Origin: Wolbachia endosymbiont (group B) of Germaria angustata
GTDB taxonomy: Bacteria; Pseudomonadota; Alphaproteobacteria; Rickettsiales; Anaplasmataceae
Direction of reading: 5' to 3'
NCBI RefSeq assembly: GCF_964026725.1
Contig: NZ_OZ034691.1
Coordinates: forward strand, 1-64,000
Length of the DNA stretch: 64,000 nt
Shown: positions 16,524 through 25,051 of the stretch, in pieces
How the letters are laid out: each line of letters starts with the position of its first letter
How positions within the stretch are numbered: the stretch's first letter is position 1
Made by a program: the position numbers and the translations under genes
The notes under the pieces: model-generated
Seen by the model: the letters and a program-made list of their open reading frames with translations, nothing else
The model's database searches: none
What the model was told of the DNA's origin: nothing

Positions 16524-17704
16524 TAGAAAGAAGTCATTTCGTATGAGGTATCAAAAATTCTTCTGTGCTCGTGTATGGCAAATCTATCTGTCATACCTGA
16601 GATATAATCACATATTATTACTGAACGCTGAGATTCACAAGCAAGCTTGTTCCACTCTGTGGGTAATAACCTTAGGTTTTCATAAAAACATTGAAAAAGC
16701 TCCTGTACTATACGTTTTGCTTTGTTCATTGTTCTGGCCAGTTTATAACTTCTGTATATTTTTTCCATGTTGAATTTTTTCATCTCTTTTGTGGCATTTG
16801 CAACTTCTGGTGAAAATGTGACTAGCATATTATTCAAGCTCCTTACATCTTCTACACTTTTTATTTTGTGATCTTCAATATTTCTTTCGGTCTGAAAAAC
16901 GACATCATTTATCATCATTCCTATAGTTCTACTCAGTGATTCATGTATGAGTTTGCTTTGAGCCAATTCTGAATATTCGCTTTTTACTTCTTTGAACATT
17001 TTGCCAATTAAAGGAACATCGAGCAAATCTTCGATGGTTACTAAATTTGCCCTGAGTGCATCATCAAGATCGTGAACACTGTAAGCAATATCATCGGCAA
17101 TTGAAGCAACTTGTGCTTCAATGCTTGAAAATTCCTCAAGTTTTAGATCATATTTTTCATTATATTTTAATAACAGCTGATTATTTATAGAAGACTCCGC
17201 GTTTTGACCAAGCAAGGGACCGTTATGCTTTGCAACACCTTCAATCACTTCCCAACTTAGATTCATGCCATTAAAGTCAGCATGTTTTTGTTCAAGATAA
17301 GTTAAAATCCTTATAGCTTGAACATTATGATCAAACTTATACTTCTCCTTATCAACTTGAACTAGAGCATCCTCACCTGTGTGACCAAATGGAGGATGAC
17401 CAAGGTCATGTGCAAGCGCTATGCATTCAGTGATGTCCTCATCTAATCTGAGCCTGCGTGCGATGGATCTTGCAATTTGTGCAACTTCAAGGCTATGAGT
17501 TAGCCGAGTGCGATAGTAGTCATGCTCATAATTGATAAAAACTTGTGTTTTGTATCCTAGTTTCCTAAACGCATTAGAGTGAATAATTCGGTCCCTATCA
17601 CGCTGAAAGCAGCTGCGATTTTCATCTTCTGGCTCTTTAAAATTTCTTCCTTTTGTTTTATTTGGAAAGCACGCGTAACTTAATAGAAAATTATTGTTTG
17701 ACAT
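16523..17704 (-). CDS. dgt: dNTP triphosphohydrolase (dGTPase-like HD protein)
   Basis: HD-domain enzyme hydrolysing dNTPs to deoxynucleoside and triphosphate, probably for dNTP pool control. 393 residues, as in the alphaproteobacterial dGTPase-like group. Motifs: FQRDRDRIIHSNAFRKLGYKTQVF, RLTHSLEVAQIARSIAR, the HD pair in ALAHDLGHPPFGHTGE and SIADDIAYSVHDLDDAL (motifs longer than 20 are quoted only in part here: the first is at residues 34-57). It begins at ATG 17704 and its stop overlaps the ribD start by one base, so the two are translationally coupled. Secure as a family; nucleotide preference unknown. Confidence 0.92.
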   Translation of the reverse strand: MSNNNFLLSYACFPNKTKGRNFKEPEDENRSCFQRDRDRIIHSNAFRKLGYKTQVFINYEHDYYRTRLTHSLEVAQIARSIARRLRLDEDITECIALAHDLGHPPFGHTGEDALVQVDKEKYKFDHNVQAIRILTYLEQKHADFNGMNLSWEVIEGVAKHNGPLLGQNAESSINNQLLLKYNEKYDLKLEEFSSIEAQVASIADDIAYSVHDLDDALRANLVTIEDLLDVPLIGKMFKEVKSEYSELAQSKLIHESLSRTIGMMINDVVFQTERNIEDHKIKSVEDVRSLNNMLVTFSPEVANATKEMKKFNMEKIYRSYKLARTMNKAKRIVQELFQCFYENLRLLPTEWNKLACESQRSVIICDYISGMTDRFAIHEHRRIFDTSYEMTSF

Positions 17705-17751
17705 GTAAAATTTCTACTATAATAGGTTATCAATAATGAACGGTGGTTGTT

Positions 17752-18198
17752 ATGTCAACAGATTACAATATTAGCTTAACTGACAATGCATTAAGGAAAA
17801 TCCACTCCCTTGTAGAACAGGAAGGAGATGAGAGTTCTGTTTTGCGGGTTGCAGTTTCAGGTGGTGGATGCTCTGGCTTCAAGTATAATTTTCTTATGGA
17901 TCAAATAAATAAGAAGATGTCTTTGGGTGACGATTTTGACGATGATGAAGACGACGATTTTGACGATGACGAAGATAGCGAGGATTATAGAAGCCACTCC
18001 AGCTTTAGTGAAAAAGGTAAAGATATAGTAATTAATGATGAGAATGGAAACCCTGTATTAATGGTTGATAATTGTTCAGCGAAATTTTTAAATAACTCAA
18101 CTATAGATTATACTGAAGATCTCAGTGGTTCTGGTTTTCAAATCAAGAATGCTCTCGCTAAGTCTCGATGTGGGTGTGGTAACAGTTTCTCGGTCTAA
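17752..18198 (+). CDS. erpA: IscA/ErpA-type iron-sulfur carrier with acidic insertion
   Basis: A-type carrier that delivers Fe-S clusters to apoproteins. The three conserved cysteines are present in SGGGCSGFKYNF and in SRCGCGNSF. The family is normally 105-115 residues; this one is about 148 because a strongly acidic stretch (DDFDDDEDDDFDDDEDSED, then Ser-rich) is inserted at about residues 62-88, in the loop after the first cysteine strand. ATG 17752 follows GGTGG at a sensible distance; a GTG at 17743 would add three residues. IscS lies 2 kb away. Family secure; erpA rather than iscA is a judgement. Confidence 0.88.
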   Translation: MSTDYNISLTDNALRKIHSLVEQEGDESSVLRVAVSGGGCSGFKYNFLMDQINKKMSLGDDFDDDEDDDFDDDEDSEDYRSHSSFSEKGKDIVINDENGNPVLMVDNCSAKFLNNSTIDYTEDLSGSGFQIKNALAKSRCGCGNSFSV

Positions 18199-18224
18199 TT
18201 CTCCCTCCTGGATCTTTTTATAAT

Positions 18225-18899
18225 ATGGGTAGTTGTGTAACACTAGAGCTAGCTTCTGTAAGTAAGAGCTTCAAAAAAAGTCCTGCTATTATAGAAGATA
18301 TCAATCTGAGTCTTACAAGGGGGCAAGTAGTTGCATTGATTGGTAGTTCGGGATCAGGAAAAACAACTATACTACAAATTGCAGGCCTATTGGATAAGCC
18401 AACTTTAGGTGTAGTGACAGTAGATGGAGTAAATTGCACGCAAGCCAGCAATAAATATAAAACTCATGTAAGAAGAAATTTTCTTAGCTTTGTTTATCAA
18501 TTTCACTATTTATTACAAGAGTTATCAGTGTTGGAAAACGTTATGCTTCCCCAGCTTATTGCAAGAAGAAGCAAAGCTGAAGCAAAAAAAAAATCGCAAG
18601 CAATATTAGAAAAATTTGGTCTGGAAAGTAAAGCAAGTAGTATGGTATCTGAAATTTCTGGTGGAGAAAGGCAGAGGGTTGCAATTGCAAGAAGCATTGT
18701 AAACTCTCCAAAGCTTTTACTTGCAGATGAGCCAACGGGAAATTTAGACCCAACAAATTCTTTGAATGTGTTTTTGCTATTACATTCATATGTAAAGGAA
18801 AATAATAGCTCTATGCTTATAGTAACACACAACTATATCCTTGCAGAAAAAGCAGATCACATTTTTCAGTTAAAAAACCGATCATTAGTAAAGTTGTGA
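18225..18899 (+). CDS. lolD: Lipoprotein-releasing ABC transporter ATPase
   Basis: Cytoplasmic ATPase of LolCDE, which lifts outer-membrane-bound lipoproteins off the inner membrane. 224 residues. Walker A is GSSGSGKT, Q-loop FVYQFHYLLQELSVLENV (a LolD/MacB-like phrase), signature SGGERQRVAIARS, Walker B LLLADEPTGNLD, H-loop VTHN. The partner LolC/E gene is not in the window. The start is 27 bases after the Fe-S carrier gene, so they may be co-transcribed. It fits with two lipoproteins here (Pal and the VirB7-like protein). Confidence 0.9.
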   Translation: MGSCVTLELASVSKSFKKSPAIIEDINLSLTRGQVVALIGSSGSGKTTILQIAGLLDKPTLGVVTVDGVNCTQASNKYKTHVRRNFLSFVYQFHYLLQELSVLENVMLPQLIARRSKAEAKKKSQAILEKFGLESKASSMVSEISGGERQRVAIARSIVNSPKLLLADEPTGNLDPTNSLNVFLLLHSYVKENNSSMLIVTHNYILAEKADHIFQLKNRSLVKL

Positions 18900-18923
18900 A
18901 TGGAAGAAGCAATACAAAGCTAC

Positions 18924-19088
18924 CTATAACTTGTACTTATTTAACCAATGATCATTAACGGAGTATAATTCGCATGAAATACCTTCATTGCTTTTTATAC
19001 ACGGACTCTTTAACTTACGCTGTTTACTTAGAAAGCATCCTGACAGCATAAATATCGCTAAAACGAGAAATAATAATTGCCTAAACAT
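18924..19088 (-). CDS. Tiny lipoprotein, possible VirB7-like T4SS component
   Basis: Starting at the internal ATG (19088) the product is 54 residues: a lipoprotein signal MFRQLLFLVLAIFMLSGC with lipobox LSGC, then a short tail with two more cysteines (SPCIKSNEGISCELY) ending SVNDHWLNKYKL. A longer frame reaching 19148 would put 20 polar residues before the signal and overlap the neighbouring gene's end, so the internal start is preferred. Size, lipobox, paired cysteines and a VN-x-x-W motif recall VirB7-type lipoproteins of the Rickettsiales type IV secretion system, which stabilise VirB9 at the outer membrane. No other vir gene is nearby, so the call is tentative. Confidence 0.5.
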   Translation of the reverse strand: MFRQLLFLVLAIFMLSGCFLSKQRKLKSPCIKSNEGISCELYSVNDHWLNKYKL

Positions 19089-19140
19089 AACAAGACTTTT
19101 TTTATTTGTATTAATACATTCATTTCTCTCATTTGTAAAG

Positions 19141-19839
19141 TTAGGCATATTCTTTTACCCTTATCTCTTTTTTAGCTTTCTGAGGAGAAGTAGCTGCACT
19201 GTTTAAACGTAGTTTTATATAATTATCTATAATTTGAGCTACTTCCTCTTCTTTATCCCTTAGAAAGTGGTTAGTATCATCTACTATATGGTATTCCATA
19301 TGGTTGTTTTTTACCGAATTTATTAACCTTTGTGCTAATTCTGTTATATCGCTTTCTTCTGAAATTGTATCATTATTACTTTGTATTATAAGTCCAGGAA
19401 CTGGGCAAGGAGAGAGAAAAGAGAAATCGTACTTAGTTGCTGGAAGAGAAAGGGCAACAAAACTTACTATCTCTGGACGGCGCATTGTCAACTGCATAGC
19501 TACCCATGCTCCAAAAGAAAAACCGACTATCCAAATTGGAACGTTGTTAGAGTTATGCTCCTGAAGCCAATCAATAGCTACTGCAGCATCAGTTAATTCT
19601 CCTATACCCTTATCAAAAGTTCCGATAGATTTTCCGACGCCACGAAAATTAATTGTCAATGCAGAAAAGTTATTATCGATAAAAGATTCACATATACTAT
19701 GTATAATCTTACTATCCATACTACCACCATATTGGGGATGGTGATGTAAAATTAGCACAACCGGTGCATTGGTATCTTTGCTTTGATGGTATCTACCTTC
19801 TATCTTTTTTGTTGAATTATTTAAAAAGACTTCTACCAT
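19141..19839 (-). CDS. Alpha/beta hydrolase
   Basis: 232 residues with the alpha/beta hydrolase layout: LILHHHPQYGGSMDSK near the oxyanion strand, NFRGVGKSIG, nucleophile elbow GFSFGAW, an acid residue in IIQSNNDTISEE and the final histidine in VDDTNHFL. This matches the small conserved cytoplasmic hydrolases common in alphaproteobacteria, often annotated as dienelactone-hydrolase-like; the substrate is unknown. It is on the strand opposite to IscS, and 134 bases separate their divergent starts. Confidence 0.85.
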   Translation of the reverse strand: MVEVFLNNSTKKIEGRYHQSKDTNAPVVLILHHHPQYGGSMDSKIIHSICESFIDNNFSALTINFRGVGKSIGTFDKGIGELTDAAVAIDWLQEHNSNNVPIWIVGFSFGAWVAMQLTMRRPEIVSFVALSLPATKYDFSFLSPCPVPGLIIQSNNDTISEESDITELAQRLINSVKNNHMEYHIVDDTNHFLRDKEEEVAQIIDNYIKLRLNSAATSPQKAKKEIRVKEYA

Positions 19840-19973
19840 AATGACTCCTAATAAAAACCTGTTTTGACAGGGGTTGATAATGTAAATTGTTTATTAATTA
19901 TGTATTAATTTTGCTGTTTTTGCAATAAATTTTTATTGTGTTAAAGTTAACATACATAATTGGTTGATGGTAA

Positions 19974-21155
19974 GTGACAAATAAGCCTGTGAGTTTATTC
20001 TCCCTGGAAGATAGTAGTTACGTGTATGCTGATTATAATGCAACTGCTCCAGTGAGTAAAAATGTAAAAAAAAGTATACTTGAGATTTTGTCAAAACAAA
20101 CACTAAATCCATCATCCCTGCATAAAAGAGGACAAGAAGCGAGGAAGATTCTTAAAGAGGCAAGAGATAACGTACGTGATGCTCTTAGCATTCCAGATGA
20201 TAAAGAAATAGTTTTTACGTCTGGTGCAACTGAAGCAAACAACCTCGTCATGAGAGGAATAAAAGGCTATCTGCATGTAATTTCAGCTACAGAGCATCCT
20301 TCAATTCTTAATTCTGCATATAATCCACATATAATACCCGTTAATCAAGAGGGTATTGTTGACTTTTTAGAGCTAGAAAAAATTCTAAGCGAACTTGAAG
20401 GGAATAAAGTAATAATTTCAGTGATGATGTCTAATAACGAAACTGGAGTTATCCAGCCTGTTAAGGAAATAGCTAAAATGGCACATAAATTCGGCACAAT
20501 CTGTCACGCTGACGCTGCTCAAAGTGTTGGGAAAATCGAAGTAAATATGGAAGATTTAGGAGTGGATTTACTTACTTTATCTGCTCACAAATTTGGTGGT
20601 ATAGCAGGTAGTGGGGTTTTAATATTTGACAAAAAGCTTGTAATAGAACCTATTATAATAGGTGGTGGGCAAGAAAAAGGATTGCGTGGTGGTACAGAAA
20701 ATATTGTTGCAATAGTAGGTCTTTCTGCTGCATTGCAAAACATTCCAAACCTTCTATCAAAAATGGATGAAGTAGAGAAGCTGCGTGATCAATTGGAGTG
20801 TGAGTTATTAAGTCTTGTCAGTGATATCAAGATCTTTGGCAAAAATTCTAAAAGATTGCCAAATACAAGTTTCATTTATATGCCGAGAGTGAAGAATGAT
20901 CTGCAGCTCATGCACTTTGACTTAAATAATATTGCAGTCAGCAATGGTTCTGCATGTTCTTCTGGAAAAGTTGGGCCTTCTCATGTTTTGCTTGCAATGG
21001 GAGCAACAAAAGAGCAAGCAGAATGTTCAATTAGAATCAGTATAGGTCCAGAGATTAAACCGCGAGACATAGAAAAAATAGTAGATTGTTGGCATAGTAT
21101 CTATAAGAAGAATGCCTTAGTAAATGCAAAAACCACTTTCACTATTTCTCTTTAA
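19974..21155 (+). CDS. iscS: Cysteine desulfurase (IscS/NifS family)
   Basis: PLP enzyme that takes sulfur from cysteine for Fe-S cluster assembly and tRNA thiolation (MnmA, at 39-40 kb, uses such sulfur). 393 residues. Motifs: YADYNATAPVSKNV, FTSGATEANNLVMRG, MMSNNETGVIQPV, HADAAQSVGKIEV, PLP lysine in SAHKFGGIAGSG, RGGTENI, and active cysteine in NGSACSSGKVGPSHVL. It starts at GTG 19974. Rickettsiales often carry two such genes; this may be one of them. Family secure. Confidence 0.93.
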   Translation: MTNKPVSLFSLEDSSYVYADYNATAPVSKNVKKSILEILSKQTLNPSSLHKRGQEARKILKEARDNVRDALSIPDDKEIVFTSGATEANNLVMRGIKGYLHVISATEHPSILNSAYNPHIIPVNQEGIVDFLELEKILSELEGNKVIISVMMSNNETGVIQPVKEIAKMAHKFGTICHADAAQSVGKIEVNMEDLGVDLLTLSAHKFGGIAGSGVLIFDKKLVIEPIIIGGGQEKGLRGGTENIVAIVGLSAALQNIPNLLSKMDEVEKLRDQLECELLSLVSDIKIFGKNSKRLPNTSFIYMPRVKNDLQLMHFDLNNIAVSNGSACSSGKVGPSHVLLAMGATKEQAECSIRISIGPEIKPRDIEKIVDCWHSIYKKNALVNAKTTFTISL

Positions 21156-21303
21156 TCATGATAAATGGAATGGTGAAAATAGTTTCTATTGGCAAGAATT
21201 GTTATAATAGTTATATGCTACTGAAACCCGACTTGCTTATAGTTATGGAAGAAATTCTCTAATTGCACACCACACCATTCAATTGCAGTATGTCATTTTA
21301 TAA

Positions 21304-21332
21304 TTGATAAAAATGCTGTATTGTATTATAAT
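21304..21332 (+). promoter_or_regulatory. Sigma70-type promoter for the BI-1 family/cox11 operon
   Basis: TTGATA, 17-base spacer, perfect TATAAT at 21327-21332. It decides the start of the next gene: a longer frame from TTG 21321 would begin upstream of the -10 box, so translation must start at ATG 21363. Confidence 0.65.
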
Positions 21333-21362
21333 ATATCATCAAGAGATAATAAGGAGTTACAT

Positions 21363-22085
21363 ATGTCTTATATGAAAAACGAACAGGATATTCGCTCTCA
21401 GGGCGTTTATTATAGTACTGGACTCAGGAGTTACCTAACTAAAGTATACAATTATATGGCTTTAGCTTTAGGTGTTACAGGGCTTGTTGCGTTTTTAACA
21501 GTATTTTCTGGTCTTTTCCAGGTGATTTATTCTAATCCTGTTCTATCGCTTGTGGTAATGCTGTCTCCAGTTGCATTGGTGTTTTATATGTCTTTTAGGC
21601 TTCAACACCTAAGTGCTCAGTCAACACTTACTGTATTTTTTCTATTCTCAGTTTTAATGGGAATTTCTTTATCTCATATTTTTATAATTTATACTGCAGA
21701 AAATATAGCGAGAGCATTTTTCATTACATCGATCATGTTTGGTTCTATGGCTTTATATGGTAATACTACAAAAAAAGATCTGACCAGTATGGGTTCTTTT
21801 TTGATTATGGGAATCTGGGGATTAATCATTGCATCTATAGTTAATCTGTTCCTTGGGAGTAGTCCACTCTATTTTGCAATATCATTTGTGTCAGTAATAG
21901 TGTTTACTTTAATGACCGCGTACGATGCTCAGAGAATCAAAGATGTTTATTATAGGTATAATGATGGCTCAGAGGTTGCAACTACTAAGCTGGCAGTACT
22001 TGGTGCAACTAATCTTTACTTTGACTTTATCAACATATTCCTCAATTTACTTAGGTTGCTTAACTTGTTTAATAATAGGGATTAG
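21363..22085 (+). CDS. Bax inhibitor-1 / YccA family membrane protein
   Basis: 240 residues from ATG 21363, which has the ribosome-binding site AAGGAG seven bases upstream. Seven hydrophobic helices; the family hallmarks are the N-terminal LRSYLTKVYNYMALALGVTG and the C-terminal VFTLMTAYDAQRIKDVYY, then NLYFDFINIFLNLLRLL. Bacterial members are inner-membrane proteins proposed to leak calcium or interact with FtsH; FtsH is encoded at 45.1 kb. The cox11 gene follows directly after its stop. Confidence 0.9.
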   Translation: MSYMKNEQDIRSQGVYYSTGLRSYLTKVYNYMALALGVTGLVAFLTVFSGLFQVIYSNPVLSLVVMLSPVALVFYMSFRLQHLSAQSTLTVFFLFSVLMGISLSHIFIIYTAENIARAFFITSIMFGSMALYGNTTKKDLTSMGSFLIMGIWGLIIASIVNLFLGSSPLYFAISFVSVIVFTLMTAYDAQRIKDVYYRYNDGSEVATTKLAVLGATNLYFDFINIFLNLLRLLNLFNNRD

Positions 22086-22622
22086 GTGTTCTCCTTTTTA
22101 AGGGGAAATAATGAAAATTCTATAGTTTTTTTCCTAGTATCTTTAGTGGTATTGATGCTGTGTCTTGCATATGCTTCAGTGCCATTGTATAGTATCTTTT
22201 GTAAAGCTACTGGATATGGTGGCACAACGAGAAAAGCAACTAATACGACAATAAATGCAACTGACCAAAAAATCAGGGTTTACTTCAATGCTGATGTAAT
22301 GTCCGGTCTGCCTTGGAAATTTAAATCAGAAACTAACTACATTGATACGAATATAGGGCAAAAAAGTTTAGTGTTTTATTATGCAGAAAATTTATCTGAC
22401 CAGCCTTCGCTTGGAATGGCAGTGTATAATGTTACACCTTTTAAAGCAGGTAAGTATTTCAATAAAGTTGCATGCTTCTGCTTTGAAGAACAAATTTTGC
22501 AGCCAAAACAAAAAGCAGCTATGCCAGTATCCTTTTACATAGACCCTGAAATAATTCGTGACAATAGTACAAAAGATTTAAGTGAAATAACGCTATCGTA
22601 TACGTTTTTTAAGCTTAAATAA
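22086..22622 (+). CDS. ctaG: Cytochrome c oxidase assembly protein CtaG/Cox11
   Basis: Copper chaperone that inserts CuB into cytochrome c oxidase subunit I. 178 residues with one N-terminal transmembrane helix (about 13-33: FFLVSLVVLMLCLAYASVPL), then a periplasmic beta domain. The copper-binding motif CFCFEEQ is present, with SVPLYSIFCKATGYGG after the helix. It starts at GTG 22086 immediately after the previous stop, so it is translationally coupled to the BI-1 gene. Secure. Confidence 0.94.
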   Translation: MFSFLRGNNENSIVFFLVSLVVLMLCLAYASVPLYSIFCKATGYGGTTRKATNTTINATDQKIRVYFNADVMSGLPWKFKSETNYIDTNIGQKSLVFYYAENLSDQPSLGMAVYNVTPFKAGKYFNKVACFCFEEQILQPKQKAAMPVSFYIDPEIIRDNSTKDLSEITLSYTFFKLK

Positions 22623-22657
22623 CAAACCTTTTTCTATAAATAAGTTATGCAACAGAT

Positions 22658-23238
22658 CTATTTAATTGGGCAGAAGCGCTTATTTGTTTTTTGTACACTA
22701 AGTACTTGTGTTGCGGTTTTTGGTATTGCGAATTCCCATTCTTCACTATTTGCTTTACAAGCATTCCAGTACTCAGTTAACTCTTTATTACTTTTTACAG
22801 AGACTGGCATTTCTATGTTGGGATTTTTTTCTAATGTATGCTTAATTAGAATCTCATAGCAATTCTTGTATTCAATTGGCTTATCTCTACCATATAATTT
22901 AGCAACATAGTCTAAGGTGGTATTTCCACCGTAGTTTTCATTTGGGCTATCATTTACTCCCGCTTTTATGAGAGCCTTTAATATGTCCGGAGAATGGGTC
23001 AAAACACAGGTATGTAAATATCCTTTTTCGTTTTGCACATTAGTTCCTGCTTTTATTAAAACTTGCGCTAGATTTGTTAAAGTGTACGGTTTATAGTTAA
23101 TGGCGATGGAAAAAAGACTATCTATTGGAAAGCCATCATAATCTTTCAAGTCAAATCTGTGATTAATATCAAATCCTTTTTTTCCCAAGAAGTATATAAA
23201 TATTTACAATAGTCTCCTTTTTTATCTGATTTTTGCAT
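22658..23238 (-). pseudogene. Small ankyrin-repeat gene frameshifted at an A7 run
   Basis: The long open part (22658-23188, 176 codons from a TTG) has ankyrin-like units (TLTNLAQVLIKAGTNVQNEK, LHTCVLTHSPDILKALIKAG, TTLDYVAKLYGR). It lacks a ribosome-binding site. In the neighbouring frame an ATG at 23238 opens MQKSDKKGDYCKYLYTSWEK, which runs into a stretch of seven A (plus-strand T7 at 23177-23183). Eight A would fuse it in frame to KKGFDINHRFDL. So the gene is probably one 190-odd-residue protein with a one-base slip. It could be a pseudogene, a slippage-rescued gene or an assembly error. Confidence 0.55.
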
Positions 23239-23469
23239 TTTACATTTTAACCTTTCTTTTATTTTTATTATTGGTATCTAAATTGTCATCTTCATCCACT
23301 TTACACAACACATTGAATAAAACACCATAAAGCCAAGTTTCTCTGTTTGTCATAATTTGTGCCTCAAAACTATTAACAATACGCTTATGTAGTGTATAAA
23401 CTCTAAATAACATTTTGCAAAATATTAATTGCTAGATAACATAATTAAAGTTTTTGTCTTACATTTATC

Positions 23470-24447
23470 ATGGTTAGAGCTATACAAATTAAAAAAACTG
23501 GGGGGCCAGAAGTATTAGAATTTGTAGATAAGAGCATAGGTGAGCCAAAAGATGAGGAAGTCTTAATACGTCATACAACTATCGGCTTAAATCGTTATGA
23601 TTTAGAACATAGAAAAGGTATGCGCAAAATTAAAGATCTGCCATCAGTACTTGGAGTAGAGGCAGTAGGAGTTGTTGAAAAGCTTGGTAAAAAAATTAGT
23701 GATGGACTTAAGGTTGGAGATAGAGTTGGATATTGCACAGCTCCTCCAGGGGCATATTGTGAAAAGCGCATTGTACACCAGAAATATTTGATAAAAATTC
23801 CGAATGATATACCTGATGAAGTTGCTGCTGCAGTATTGTTTAAAGGTATGACAGCTCACTATTTAGTTAATCAATCTTATAGAATCAGGCCTGGTGCTTT
23901 TGTACTAGTTCATGGAGCTAATGGTGGTTTGGGGCAAATAATATGCCAATGGGCAAAGGATAAAAAAGGTGTAGTGATAGGTTCTATAAGCTCTGACGAA
24001 AAAATGAAGATAGCTTTACAAAGTGGCTGCACATACGCAATAAACTACAATGATAAAGACTTCGTTTCTAAAATCATGGAGATTACGAAAAATAGAGGAG
24101 TAGGTGCGGTGTATGACCCTATAGGTTACGCTACAAGCAAGCTCTCTTTTGAATCTTTAGGTAAGTTTGGCATATATGTTTCCTATGGGCAGATATCAGG
24201 TAATGCTCCTATTAATTTCTCTTTACTTAGTTCGCGTTCGTTATTTGCAGCTGGAACTTCGATATATCACTACAAGCACAATAGACTTACGTTAGTGCTT
24301 ACTGCAATGGAAATTTTTGAAATGATAAGAAAAAAACTTTTAATTGTAAGAATTAATAAAAAATATAAATTTGATGAAATAATAGAGGCTCATCGTGACA
24401 TGGAAAATAGAAAAGTAAGTGGGCTAAATATTATTAAAGTTTCTTAA
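23470..24447 (+). CDS. qor: Quinone oxidoreductase (zinc-free MDR family)
   Basis: NADPH-dependent quinone reductase of the medium-chain dehydrogenase family. 325 residues. Motifs: TGGPEVLEFVD at the N-terminus, LNRYDLEHRKG, LPSVLGVEAVGVVEKLG, DRVGYC, and the dinucleotide site LVHGANGGLGQIICQWAK, then VYDPIGYATSKLSFESLG. No zinc-binding cysteine set, as expected for the quinone oxidoreductase branch. It probably detoxifies quinones or maintains redox balance. Isolated gene; both flanks are gene-poor. Confidence 0.92.
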   Translation: MVRAIQIKKTGGPEVLEFVDKSIGEPKDEEVLIRHTTIGLNRYDLEHRKGMRKIKDLPSVLGVEAVGVVEKLGKKISDGLKVGDRVGYCTAPPGAYCEKRIVHQKYLIKIPNDIPDEVAAAVLFKGMTAHYLVNQSYRIRPGAFVLVHGANGGLGQIICQWAKDKKGVVIGSISSDEKMKIALQSGCTYAINYNDKDFVSKIMEITKNRGVGAVYDPIGYATSKLSFESLGKFGIYVSYGQISGNAPINFSLLSSRSLFAAGTSIYHYKHNRLTLVLTAMEIFEMIRKKLLIVRINKKYKFDEIIEAHRDMENRKVSGLNIIKVS

Positions 24448-25051
24448 ATAACTTAGTAACCTAAAATAATTATTCATTAAGTCATATCAACAAGAATTTC
24501 ACATGGTTAATTTTCTTTTTGGGAGAGTTAAAAGCATACAGCTGTAGCTAAACTGACTGAGATTTTTATCGGACTAGTTTGAAAAACTTGTCATTCTGCT
24601 ACTCGTTAGTGGCATGGTAATGCAATGTTTTATCTATAGATATTATGTTCACAGTAGTTTCAAAAGAAGCTGAGTAAATAAGTTATATTTCAAATTAGAT
24701 TTGGTGTCACATCTAACATTATAAGTATTATCACTTCAATAGTATATGGAGCTGTTATTTTTCTTTTAAATGAATGATTTTTTCTGTTTTACAATAGTTT
24801 TAGAGTTGAGGTTATAGTACTTAGAAAGTTTACATTGCTTTATGAATTGTCTCTGTTGTTCTGATATATCCAGTAATCATAAGTTCTCCTTTAATGGCAT
24901 TTTGTTCTCATATTTTATATACCATTGCACTCTGGGACCATACATATAAGGCTAAAGTGTGCTGAAAGTCAATTAAAATTACTTAATAAATTGACTATAT
25001 AAACTAAAAATGCTAGTATTATATTATTAATTTTAAGTAAGAGTACATACT
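24448..25051. other. Gene-poor 600-base region
   Basis: AT-rich with stops in all six frames. No tRNA, no clean palindromic repeat and no recognisable transposase piece. A short stretch near 24590-24625 (GTCATTCTGCTACTCGTTAG) may be a decayed palindromic element. The last 60 bases hold the promoter of the next gene. Probably decayed DNA. Confidence 0.5.
24991..25019 (+). promoter_or_regulatory. Candidate promoter for the 25052 gene
   Basis: TTGACT, 17-base spacer, TAGTAT (25014-25019), 32 bases before the start codon. The -35 box is near consensus; the -10 matches four of six. Confidence 0.5.

Noticed and set aside
17752..18198. The acidic insert in the Fe-S carrier as a palindromic-repeat insertion
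   Set aside because: It has no palindrome or repeat-family core; its DNA is a GAC/GAT microsatellite-like tract.
21321..21362. TTG start 14 codons upstream for the BI-1 family gene
   Set aside because: It lies upstream of the -10 box, whereas ATG 21363 has AAGGAG at the right distance.
24448..25051. Transposase or prophage remnant in the gene-poor region
   Set aside because: I translated both strands around 24780-24900 and found no DDE, helix-turn-helix or phage-like stretch I could defend.
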